In this document: positions 1-5,160 of the stretch, piece after piece
Numbering within the stretch: position 1 is the stretch's first letter
Layout: the number at the start of each line of letters is the position of its first letter
Program-made: the position numbers and the translations under genes
Virus record (IMG/VR): IMGVR_UViG_3300031952_000178
Location: 1 to 21,455 of that record
DNA length: 21,455 nucleotides
From: a virus
Direction: 5' to 3' (one strand)
Notes under the pieces: generated by a model
Databases searched by the model: none
Told to the model about the DNA's origin: nothing
Seen by the model: only the letters and a program-made list of their open reading frames with translations

Positions 1-76
1 CATGCTCCATCTTCCCCATCTGGACACTCCTTTCCGTTGGTTCCTACCTACCCTATCGGAAGCAAACGAGTGTCCA
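1..76 (-). mobile_element. Left end of an insertion sequence, reading out of the window (partial)
   Basis: On the minus strand the sequence changes character at about position 76, where TGGACACTC begins. A 9-bp perfect inverted repeat (68-76 with 21-29) encloses a short leader. An AAAGGAG ribosome site (33 down to 27) follows, then an ATG at 19 that starts M-G-K-M-E-H before the window ends. A short terminal sequence, a hairpin over the ribosome site and a start codon fit the 5' end of an IS transposase gene, possibly IS3-type. The start codon is in a different frame from the gene it interrupts. The boundary at 76 is inferred from where the upstream protein stops resembling its family. The other IS end lies outside the window. 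Confidence 0.5.
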
Positions 77-534
77 ATCCAACCCTGGGGCGGGAGACCA
101 TCCCCTCCGAAAGGGAAGTAGTGCTGAAGGGGAGGCGCATCCTTCATCGGATGGAATTCAAATGAGTATCCGTCCTCGGAGAGAAAACTGAGGGTGTCGC
201 GCAGCGCACGGGACACCTCGGAGCTGTTCCAGAAGTCCGGCATTCGCACCGGAATGCGAAAGAAAAAAGTCCGTCGCCAGTCTTCGCCAGCGTTCTCTAC
301 GCCACTTCCACCGCGCGGTGTCGCCTGATCTGCAACGTAGACGTAAGTGGCAATATCGAGTAGATCGAGGAATTGGGGCGGGGTGTTTTGGAAAAGCGGC
401 CGCTGGATGTCATCAACGTGCAGGTGGCAATTCTTCCCCGCGCCCCACAGCAGCAGCCGCAATGAATTGCCACCACCGACCGGCAGTTTGCCGTCTGGCA
501 CACCGCGACCGAGGATGGCACGTTCGTTAGGCAT
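1..534 (-). CDS. QueC/QatC-like defence protein, N-terminal fragment cut by an IS
   Basis: The frame is open from ATG 534 to the window edge (178 codons). Its first ~150 residues resemble the N-terminal domain that precedes the PP-loop in QueC-like proteins of anti-phage islands such as QatC. Visible landmarks are LDLLDIATYVYVADQ, then WRRTFFFRIPVRMPDFWNS and LRDTLSFLSEDGYSFEF. In that family an ATP-binding SGGLDS PP-loop follows shortly after. Here the reading instead runs into low-complexity basic sequence from about residue 153, where the IS begins, and no PP-loop is seen. The start overlaps the stop of the upstream gene by 8 bp, suggesting translational coupling. The intact protein would probably use ATP to act on a nucleobase-like or protein substrate; which one is unknown. 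The family call comes from remembered motifs, not a search. Confidence 0.6.
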   Translation of the reverse strand, partial: MPNERAILGRGVPDGKLPVGGGNSLRLLLWGAGKNCHLHVDDIQRPLFQNTPPQFLDLLDIATYVYVADQATPRGGSGVENAGEDWRRTFFFRIPVRMPDFWNSSEVSRALRDTLSFLSEDGYSFEFHPMKDAPPLQHYFPFGGDGLPPQGWIGHSFASDRVGRNQRKGVSRWGRWSM

Positions 535-1312
535 CGGAACGTGCCCCCGCTTTTAGCTCGGCCACCAACTTCCCCATAGCCACATGGGCAAACCGTGCGG
601 CATCTTGCCGCGAGATACCGCCTTTCTCCCAGTTCGTCTTCGAGACCCATTCACCAAAGAACTTCTCTACGATCACTGCGGCTTGGTGGCAGTGCGTTTC
701 AAGGGCCCTGCTGAAGTCGGCGTGCTGGGCAAGGGTGGCGAAACGTTGGCCTTCGCCTACATGGAATGCCATGGCGCGACTGAGATAGTAACTCAGGCAT
801 CTGTTGGTCATTCTGGCAAAGAAATACTTCCCGAACGTGCTGAACTGCTTGACGGTGGCCAATGAGGCGAGTGTCTGTTGAACGTCACCTGTCGATGGTC
901 CAAACAGGCCTCCTTGGACCCGCGACCCAACGTACTTGGACAGGGTCTCCGACGCCGCCATCTGCGCAATCTCGCCGAGGTCAGTCCGCCTCTTGTTGTT
1001 GGGAAGGCGGAGGTCAATGGCATCCGAAGCCGCGCCGACAATCTCCATCAGGCTTGGCGAGTCCGAAATTGCGAGTCCGGCTTTGCGGAGCGCTCCGACG
1101 AAATCCCTGCTCTTGGCGGCCAAAGGCAATTGCGTTAACAGCCAGATTGTCTCGACAAGCCCGCTATCCTTGGCCGCAAAGTTCATGCCGCGTTCCGCGG
1201 CCGTGATGGTCGCGTTGGCCAGCTGCGCGGCCCCAGCACCGCCCCCAATGAGGGCAACGACCTGAGCCCATTTCCGAGTGCGAGGAAGATCGCCAAGTCT
1301 GGTGTGACCCAT
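527..1312 (-). CDS. Conserved protein of unknown function, partner of the QueC-like gene
   Basis: The protein has 261 residues starting MGHTRLGDLPRTRKW. The start at 1312 is chosen because AAGGAGG (1321-1327) lies 8 bases upstream. A start eight codons further up at 1336 has no such site. The protein looks mainly helical and soluble, with no signal peptide. A glycine/alanine-rich patch (IGGGAGAAQLA) lies near residues 23-33. The C-terminal third (SYYLSRAMAFHVGEGQRF, then THCHQAAVIVEKFFGEW) carries conserved-looking His and Cys residues. I remember similar proteins next to QueC-like genes in defence islands but cannot name the family. It does not match my recollection of QatB. The 8-bp overlap with the next gene means they form one operon. 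Its third-base composition looks less GC-rich than the phage genes to the right, consistent with separate acquisition. Confidence 0.75.
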   Translation of the reverse strand: MGHTRLGDLPRTRKWAQVVALIGGGAGAAQLANATITAAERGMNFAAKDSGLVETIWLLTQLPLAAKSRDFVGALRKAGLAISDSPSLMEIVGAASDAIDLRLPNNKRRTDLGEIAQMAASETLSKYVGSRVQGGLFGPSTGDVQQTLASLATVKQFSTFGKYFFARMTNRCLSYYLSRAMAFHVGEGQRFATLAQHADFSRALETHCHQAAVIVEKFFGEWVSKTNWEKGGISRQDAARFAHVAMGKLVAELKAGARSDA

Positions 1313-1426
1313 TATGGGACCCTCCTTGGTGGACAAGCCGCCGGCTATTCTATCGACTGGGGAGTTTGAGGTCCACCATCAGAACAGTTTCCGGCTCTGG
1401 GAGTATCCCTGCATGCTACGCGAGAA

Positions 1427-1567
1427 GTAGCAAGTGCTACGCCGGGTGTGGCGCCCTTCCAGTGAAGGCGCGGCCCGGCGAATATAACCGCGCACAGCGC
1501 CCGAAAGGGCGTGAACCCGACCCCGAGAGGCACCTTTCGCCGGGCCCGCCTCTCGGGGTCCTTTTCT
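1427..1567 (+). ncRNA. Structured RNA or leader ending in a terminator (candidate)
   Basis: Four stems follow one another in 140 bases without a convincing gene. They are GTAGCA/TGCTAC (1427-1440), GCCGGG/CCCGGC (1441-1446 with 1474-1479) enclosing an 8-bp stem (1451-1459 with 1464-1471, one bulge), a GCCC-GAAA-GGGC tetraloop hairpin near 1499-1510, and the 13-bp terminator stem 1519-1560. This could be a small phage RNA with its own terminator, or a leader that attenuates the gene at 1597. No known RNA family is recognised. Confidence 0.3.
1519..1567 (+). terminator. Rho-independent terminator
   Basis: GACCCCGAGAGGC (1519-1531) is perfectly complementary to 1548-1560. The 16-base loop is followed by CTTTTCT (1561-1567). 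The T-run lies on the plus side only, so it should act on rightward transcription. It sits 30 bp before the start of the gene at 1597, so that gene needs read-through or a promoter after the hairpin. Confidence 0.6.
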
Positions 1568-1596
1568 ACGCCCCACAGGGGCGAAGGAGCAGTGCA

Positions 1597-1929
1597 ATGG
1601 TGACCACGGTGGTAAAGGGGGCGCTTTCACCCCGGCGGAGAGCGATCATCGAGTTGATGCAGCGAATCAACTTCGGGCGCATCGAGGGACTTGGGGTGCG
1701 CGGCGGCGAACCCGTCTTCGACCCGCCGCCGCGCGTGGTCCGCACGGTGAAGATGGGCGGGGACAACGGCCCGCGCCCGCAGGCCCGGTCGGCGGACTTC
1801 CACCTGAAGCGCGAAGTGGTGGAGTTCTTTGAGCACCTCGGGCGTCTCGGCAACGGCGTCGTGGGGTGCATCGAGGTCAGATATGGCTTGCCTTTCAGCA
1901 TGGAAATCGAGGGCGAATCCCAGGCGTAG
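1597..1929 (+). CDS. Small conserved phage-type hypothetical protein
   Basis: This 110-residue protein starts at ATG 1597 with GAAGGAG (1583-1589) 7 bases upstream. An upstream in-frame extension would run through the terminator hairpin and is rejected. The N-terminus (LSPRRRAIIELMQRINFGRIEGL) looks like a helix-turn-helix-sized helical segment followed by a conserved GEPVFDPPPRVVR stretch. The C-terminal half (HLKREVVEFFEHLGRLGNGVV) is helical and ends in a short beta segment (IEVRYGLPFSMEI). I recall similar proteins in planctomycete genomes without a known function. The composition suggests a small basic nucleic-acid-binding protein, but no defined domain is recognised. It is the first plus-strand gene of the phage block. 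Confidence 0.6.
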   Translation: MVTTVVKGALSPRRRAIIELMQRINFGRIEGLGVRGGEPVFDPPPRVVRTVKMGGDNGPRPQARSADFHLKREVVEFFEHLGRLGNGVVGCIEVRYGLPFSMEIEGESQA

Positions 1930-1970
1930 GGCCTGAAACCAGTCAGGACACAGCACACTAACCGGCCGCA

Positions 1971-2024
1971 AAGCGGAGGCGTGTGGGTGTCGCCGAGACA
2001 ACGGCGCACCACACGCCTCCGCTT
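1971..2024 (+). promoter_or_regulatory. 16-bp perfect hairpin upstream of the sigma-factor gene
   Basis: AAGCGGAGGCGTGTGG (1971-1986) pairs perfectly with 2009-2024, and the loop holds a second 5-bp stem (1991-1995 with 2002-2006). The bases after the stem (CTTGGCCC) are not T-rich on either strand, so it is a weak terminator at best. It may be a processing or attenuation structure in the leader of the sigma gene. Confidence 0.5.
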
Positions 2025-2058
2025 CTTGGCCCTACGCCCCGCTCGGTCGGCACCCATA

Positions 2059-2082
2059 CGTCCTCCTCGGCCAAGGAGGACG
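2059..2082 (+). promoter_or_regulatory. Hairpin that hides the ribosome-binding site of the sigma gene
   Basis: CGTCCTCCT (2059-2067) is perfectly complementary to AGGAGGACG (2074-2082), with a 6-base loop. The right arm contains almost the whole AAGGAGG Shine-Dalgarno site (2073-2079), which lies 6 bases before ATG 2086. When folded, the stem should block ribosome loading, so translation would need unfolding by a protein, temperature change or a competing structure. Confidence 0.6.
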
Positions 2083-2085
2083 CAC

Positions 2086-2646
2086 ATGTATTCTGATGCA
2101 ACCGTCGAGTATGCCGGCCGTATCATCGGACACCGCGTGCGGAAACTGCTCGGGCGCGCCGGGCTCACCAAGGGCGACCGCGAGGACCTCGAGCAGCAGT
2201 TGATGTGCGACGTCCTGCGCCGCCTCCGGCGGTTCGACCCGTCGCGCGGCGCTATCGGAACGTTCATCGCCCGCATCGTCGAGCGGCACATCGCCATCAT
2301 CCTGCGCGACCGCCGGGCCCCCATCCGCGACTACCGCCGCAACGGGTGCTCGCTGAACGACGACCTCACCGGCGAGGACGGCGAGACGGTCGAGCGGGCC
2401 GACGCCATCGACGCCCAGGTCAACCGCCCTGGCCGGTTGGACGAGGACCACAGCCAACTGGTCCTCGACATGTGCCAGGTCACCGACGGCCTGCCGGATG
2501 ATCTGCGGACCCTCTGCGTGCGCCTCAAGGCGCAGACTGTGACCGAGATCTCCCTTCAGACCAGGACGCCCCGGACAACGCTCTACGACGCCATCCGGCG
2601 CATCCGGGGCCACTTCGAGGCGGCGGGCATGGACGGATATCTGTAA
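2086..2646 (+). CDS. Sigma-70-family RNA polymerase sigma factor, phage-encoded
   Basis: The protein has 186 residues from ATG 2086, placed by AAGGAGG 6 bases upstream. Residues ~30-75 (REDLEQQLMCDVLRRLRRFD, then IGTFIARIVERHIAIILRDRR) match sigma region 2, the core-binding and -10-recognising helices. Residues ~135-186 (LPDDLRTLCVRLK, then EISLQTRTPRTTLYDAIRRIR) match the region 4 helix-turn-helix that reads the -35 element. Region 3 is absent, as in ECF-type sigma factors, which are of similar length. It would redirect host RNA polymerase to phage promoters. A candidate target motif occurs downstream of this gene and again before the head genes. Its own translation may be limited by a hairpin over the ribosome site. 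Confidence 0.8.
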   Translation: MYSDATVEYAGRIIGHRVRKLLGRAGLTKGDREDLEQQLMCDVLRRLRRFDPSRGAIGTFIARIVERHIAIILRDRRAPIRDYRRNGCSLNDDLTGEDGETVERADAIDAQVNRPGRLDEDHSQLVLDMCQVTDGLPDDLRTLCVRLKAQTVTEISLQTRTPRTTLYDAIRRIRGHFEAAGMDGYL

Positions 2647-2670
2647 CCGCCGCGCCGACGTTTGGGCCGC

Positions 2671-2697
2671 AACGCGGGTAAGTTTCTCAGTGTAGGC
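2671..2697 (+). promoter_or_regulatory. Shared intergenic motif, copy 1 (candidate phage promoter)
   Basis: The sequence fits AACGCGGGTARGTTTMTCAG, followed two bases later by TAGGC. A second copy lies at 18127-18151. Both are on the plus strand in short gaps, 28-50 bases before the start of a gene. The extent of identity is far more than chance would give between two unrelated gaps. No function is proven. Confidence 0.45.
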
Positions 2698-2724
2698 CTC
2701 GTCCGTTCGACGAAAGGAGCCGCC

Positions 2725-3042
2725 GTGAACAAGCCTGGCTATCGGTTCGCCTTCAACCCCGAGGTCTCGATGCAAGACGTCGAAGACTTCCTCCTTCTGG
2801 CCGTCCTGGCCGCCGAGGGGTTGCACGGCCAGGCCCGCGTGCGTGCGGATGTCGCCTACGGCATGGACGAGGCGAAGCGGGCGTGCGCGATCGACGGGAG
2901 CACCCAGGTCGGGCAGGACGTGGCGGCCATCTTCATCGGCTTCGTCCAGTGCGTGTTCGGCCCGGGCGCCTTCCGCATCGAGCGCGCCGCCGCTTCGCCT
3001 TCCCGCGAGAACCCCTGCGCCTCTGGCGCGAGGACCCCATAG
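2725..3042 (+). CDS. Hypothetical phage protein
   Basis: This 105-residue protein starts at GTG 2725, with AAAGGAG (2713-2719) 5 bases upstream. The first ~85 residues look like a compact mixed domain (FNPEVSMQDVEDFLLLAVLAAEGLHGQARVR is helical, then VGQDVAAIFIGFVQCVFGPGAFRIER). The last 20 residues are Ser/Pro/Ala-rich and probably disordered. No transmembrane segment is convincing. It sits between the sigma factor and the recombination genes, so an early role is likely by position only. No family is recognised. Confidence 0.6.
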   Translation: MNKPGYRFAFNPEVSMQDVEDFLLLAVLAAEGLHGQARVRADVAYGMDEAKRACAIDGSTQVGQDVAAIFIGFVQCVFGPGAFRIERAAASPSRENPCASGARTP

Positions 3043-3068
3043 GTCACCAGCAGAAAGGAACCATTCGC

Positions 3069-3863
3069 ATGACCTTGCTCGAACGCATCTTAAGGGGGCG
3101 GCGGCCCATGCCGCCGCGGCTGATGCTCTACGGCACCGAGGGCATCGGCAAGTCGACCTTCGGCGCCTCCAGCGACCGGCCCATCTTCATCCAGACCGAG
3201 GACGGCCTCGGGGAGATCGCCTGCGACAAGTTCCCCCTGGCACGGTCGTTCGGCGACGTGACGGCGGCTCTCTCGGAGCTCTACTCCGAAAAGCACGACT
3301 ACCAGACGGTCGTGGTCGATTCGCTCGACTGGCTGGAACGGCTGATCTGGGAAGACGTCTGCCGCGAGTTCGGCGTCAAGAGCATCGAGAAGGCCGACGG
3401 CGGCTACGCCAAGGGGTACACCCACGCCCTGACGCAGTGGCGCGAGTTCCTGAACTGGCTCGACGCCCTGCGGAACGACCGGGGCACGGTCTCCATCCTC
3501 ATCGCCCACGCCAAGGTCGAAAAGTTCGAGGACCCGGAGTCCACGGCCTACGACCGCTACTCGCCGCGCCTGCACAAGCACGCGGGGGCCCTGGTCACCG
3601 AGTGGTGCGACGCCGTGCTGTTCGCCACCCGCCGGTTCCGCACCGAGACCGAGGAGGCGGGCTTCAACCGCACCCGGACCATCGCCACGGCGGTCGGCGC
3701 GGACGGCGGCGAGCGCATCCTGCGCACCGTCGGCGGCCCGGCCTGCATCGCCAAGAACCGGTACGGCCTCCCGGCCGAACTGCCGCTCGCGTGGCCCGCC
3801 CTCGTGGCGGCGCTGACGGCGGCCACCAGCACCCCCAGCGAAGGAGCGAATCCCAATGGCTAA
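3069..3863 (+). CDS. RecA-like ATPase of the phage Sak4/AAA_24 type
   Basis: The protein has 264 residues from ATG 3069, with AGAAAGGAA upstream. Walker A is GTEGIGKST (residues 22-30) and Walker B is TVVVDSLDW (80-88). The segment between them is typical of the ATP-binding phage proteins annotated AAA_24 or Sak4-like. Such proteins promote single-strand annealing and homologous recombination, usually with a phage SSB. The next gene is exactly that kind of partner and overlaps this one by 8 bp. The C-terminus (after ~residue 230) is Ala/Pro-rich and may be a flexible tail. The nucleotide-binding call is firm; a recombinase role is inferred from family and context. Confidence 0.8.
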   Translation: MTLLERILRGRRPMPPRLMLYGTEGIGKSTFGASSDRPIFIQTEDGLGEIACDKFPLARSFGDVTAALSELYSEKHDYQTVVVDSLDWLERLIWEDVCREFGVKSIEKADGGYAKGYTHALTQWREFLNWLDALRNDRGTVSILIAHAKVEKFEDPESTAYDRYSPRLHKHAGALVTEWCDAVLFATRRFRTETEEAGFNRTRTIATAVGADGGERILRTVGGPACIAKNRYGLPAELPLAWPALVAALTAATSTPSEGANPNG

Positions 3864-4308
3864 CCTCAATGGCTTCGACGCCAACCAGGTCGAACCGACC
3901 AGTTTCGACCCGATTCCGGCGGGCAAGTACCTGGCCTGCATCACCGAGTCGGAGATGAAGGCCACGAAGAGCGGCACGGGCCAGTTCCTCTATCTCACCT
4001 TCCAGATTCTGGAGGGCGAGTACAAGGGCCGCAAGGTCTGGGCAAGGCTGAACCTGAAGAACCCGAACCCCCAGGCCGAGCAGATCGCCCGCGGCCAACT
4101 CTCGGCCGTCTGCCGGGCCGTGGGCGTCATGGCCCCGAAGGACTCGGTCGAACTCCACAACCTCCCGCTGGTCATCACCGTCAAGGTCAAGAAGCGCGAG
4201 GACACCGAGGACCTCCAGAACGAGATCAGCGGCTACGCCAAGCGCGAGACGGCAGCCGCCCCTGCGCCGCCGGCGGCCGCCGGAAGCACCCCGCCGTGGA
4301 AGCGCTAG
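3856..4308 (+). CDS. DUF669-family single-stranded-DNA-binding-like protein
   Basis: The protein has 150 residues from ATG 3856, with AAGGAG (3841-3846) 9 bases upstream, and overlaps the ATPase gene by 8 bp. It matches the DUF669 pattern: an N-terminal PAGKYLACITESEMKATKSG stretch, then LTFQILEGEYKGRKVWARL, then a C-terminal Ala/Pro linker ending in PPWKR. DUF669 proteins lie next to phage recombinases and have an OB-fold-like domain thought to coat single-stranded DNA. The short flexible tail after residue ~130 resembles SSB tails, although here it ends basic rather than acidic. It probably works with the upstream ATPase and the downstream resolvase and helicase in phage recombination-dependent replication. 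Confidence 0.8.
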   Translation: MANLNGFDANQVEPTSFDPIPAGKYLACITESEMKATKSGTGQFLYLTFQILEGEYKGRKVWARLNLKNPNPQAEQIARGQLSAVCRAVGVMAPKDSVELHNLPLVITVKVKKREDTEDLQNEISGYAKRETAAAPAPPAAAGSTPPWKR

Positions 4309-4311
4309 CCC

Positions 4312-4794
4312 GTGGGCCGGCGCGCTTCAGCCCTCCTCGTGCTGGACGCCGATTGCCCCGCCTGCAGCGGGCCGCTGACGACGCCCAGGTTGGGCGAACA
4401 GGATGAGCAGCAGTATCCGGCTTCCCCGGAAACAGTGCGGCTGTGTGTTCGGTGCGTGGCGCTGGTGCTGGTGCGGGCGACGGTGGCCATTCACGGGCCG
4501 CCGTCGCCCCACCCGGAGAGCAACCGCTGTCCTGGCCACGAGGAGCGGATGCTCTTTCATGAGGATCGCGTGGCGAGGGAACTCCAAGGTGACCATCCGA
4601 ACGATTCGGCGGCTCAGCCGGACGCGAGTCCATGTGCTCTTGTCGAGCATCGAGAACCCGGCGATGGCCGACTATGTGCGGCGCCGCGGCCGGGAAGTGC
4701 AAGGGAGCAACGGCCTCTGGCGGCAACTGTCGTGGACGGCGTGGAAGAGGCGGCCATCGGGCGGCGCAGCGCGCCGAGCGCGGAAACCCCGTAG
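4312..4794 (+). CDS. Zinc-ribbon hypothetical protein; C-terminal half doubtful
   Basis: The frame opens at GTG 4312, three bases after the DUF669 stop, without a clear ribosome site. Residues C15-P-A-C18 and C45-V-R-C48 form a plausible four-cysteine zinc ribbon. Coding character (G/C at third positions) is good up to about 4580, then fades, while another frame starting at 4559 takes over. Either the real protein is short and the tail runs on by chance, or a one-base frameshift has split one gene in two. The short zinc-ribbon part is the believable portion. Function unknown; it may bind nucleic acid. Confidence 0.4.
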   Translation: MGRRASALLVLDADCPACSGPLTTPRLGEQDEQQYPASPETVRLCVRCVALVLVRATVAIHGPPSPHPESNRCPGHEERMLFHEDRVARELQGDHPNDSAAQPDASPCALVEHREPGDGRLCAAPRPGSAREQRPLAATVVDGVEEAAIGRRSAPSAETP

Positions 4795-4822
4795 TCCAGG
4801 CGAGGTTGCCGCCCATGCTTGA
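4559..4822 (+). CDS. Small basic hypothetical protein
   Basis: This 87-residue frame from ATG 4559 reads convincingly as protein: IRRLSRTRVHVLLSSIENP, then AMADYVRRRGREVQG and NGLWRQLSWTAWKRRP. It is followed by a basic, Ser/Ala-rich tail. A GAGGAG site lies 13 bases upstream, which is rather far. Its stop overlaps the RusA start by 8 bp (ATGCTTGA), the same coupling used elsewhere in this operon, which supports it being real. It overlaps the preceding zinc-ribbon frame by more than 200 bases. No family is recognised; a DNA-associated role is only suggested by its charge and neighbours. Confidence 0.5.
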   Translation: MRIAWRGNSKVTIRTIRRLSRTRVHVLLSSIENPAMADYVRRRGREVQGSNGLWRQLSWTAWKRRPSGGAARRARKPRSPGEVAAHA

Positions 4823-5159
4823 GTTTGAACTGCCGTATCCCCCGTCGGTCAACCACTACTTCCGCATGGTCGGCGGTCGGATGCTCATCAGCCGCGAGGG
4901 TCGGGCGTTCCGCAACCGCGTCTGCTCGATCCTCGCGGCCCTGGGGGTCCGGGCGCTGGCGGGGCCGCTCGCCGTCGAGGTCGAGGTGTATCCGCCGGAC
5001 AACCGGCGGCGGGACGTGGACAACACGCTCAAGAGCCTCCTGGACGCACTTCAGCATGGCGGCGCGTACTGCGACGACAGCCAGATCGTGGACCTGCGCG
5101 TCAGGAAGTGCGCTGCCGTCGAAGGCGGTCGCACCCTCGTGAGGATTGCCCAAGCGTAG
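4815..5159 (+). CDS. rusA: RusA-family Holliday junction resolvase
   Basis: The protein has 114 residues from ATG 4815. RusA landmarks are clear: LPYPPSVNHYFR at the N-terminus, then YPPDNRRRDVDNTLKSLLDAL with the catalytic acidic residues (the two D of RRDVDN and the D of LLDAL), then DDSQIVDL. Length matches RusA (about 120). RusA dimers cut four-way DNA junctions made during recombination or replication. In phages this resolves recombination intermediates and branched DNA before packaging. It sits between the small basic gene and the helicase, with only one base between its stop and the helicase ATG, so all are probably translated from one message. Confidence 0.9.
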   Translation: MLEFELPYPPSVNHYFRMVGGRMLISREGRAFRNRVCSILAALGVRALAGPLAVEVEVYPPDNRRRDVDNTLKSLLDALQHGGAYCDDSQIVDLRVRKCAAVEGGRTLVRIAQA

Positions 5160-5160
5160 C

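Noticed and set aside
527-1312. Calling the QueC partner QatB
   Set aside because: The N-terminus and overall pattern differ from QatB as I remember it; left as an unknown conserved protein.
1366-1596. Upstream extension of the 1597 gene
   Set aside because: It would be translated through a strong terminator hairpin, and a good ribosome site exists at 1583-1589.
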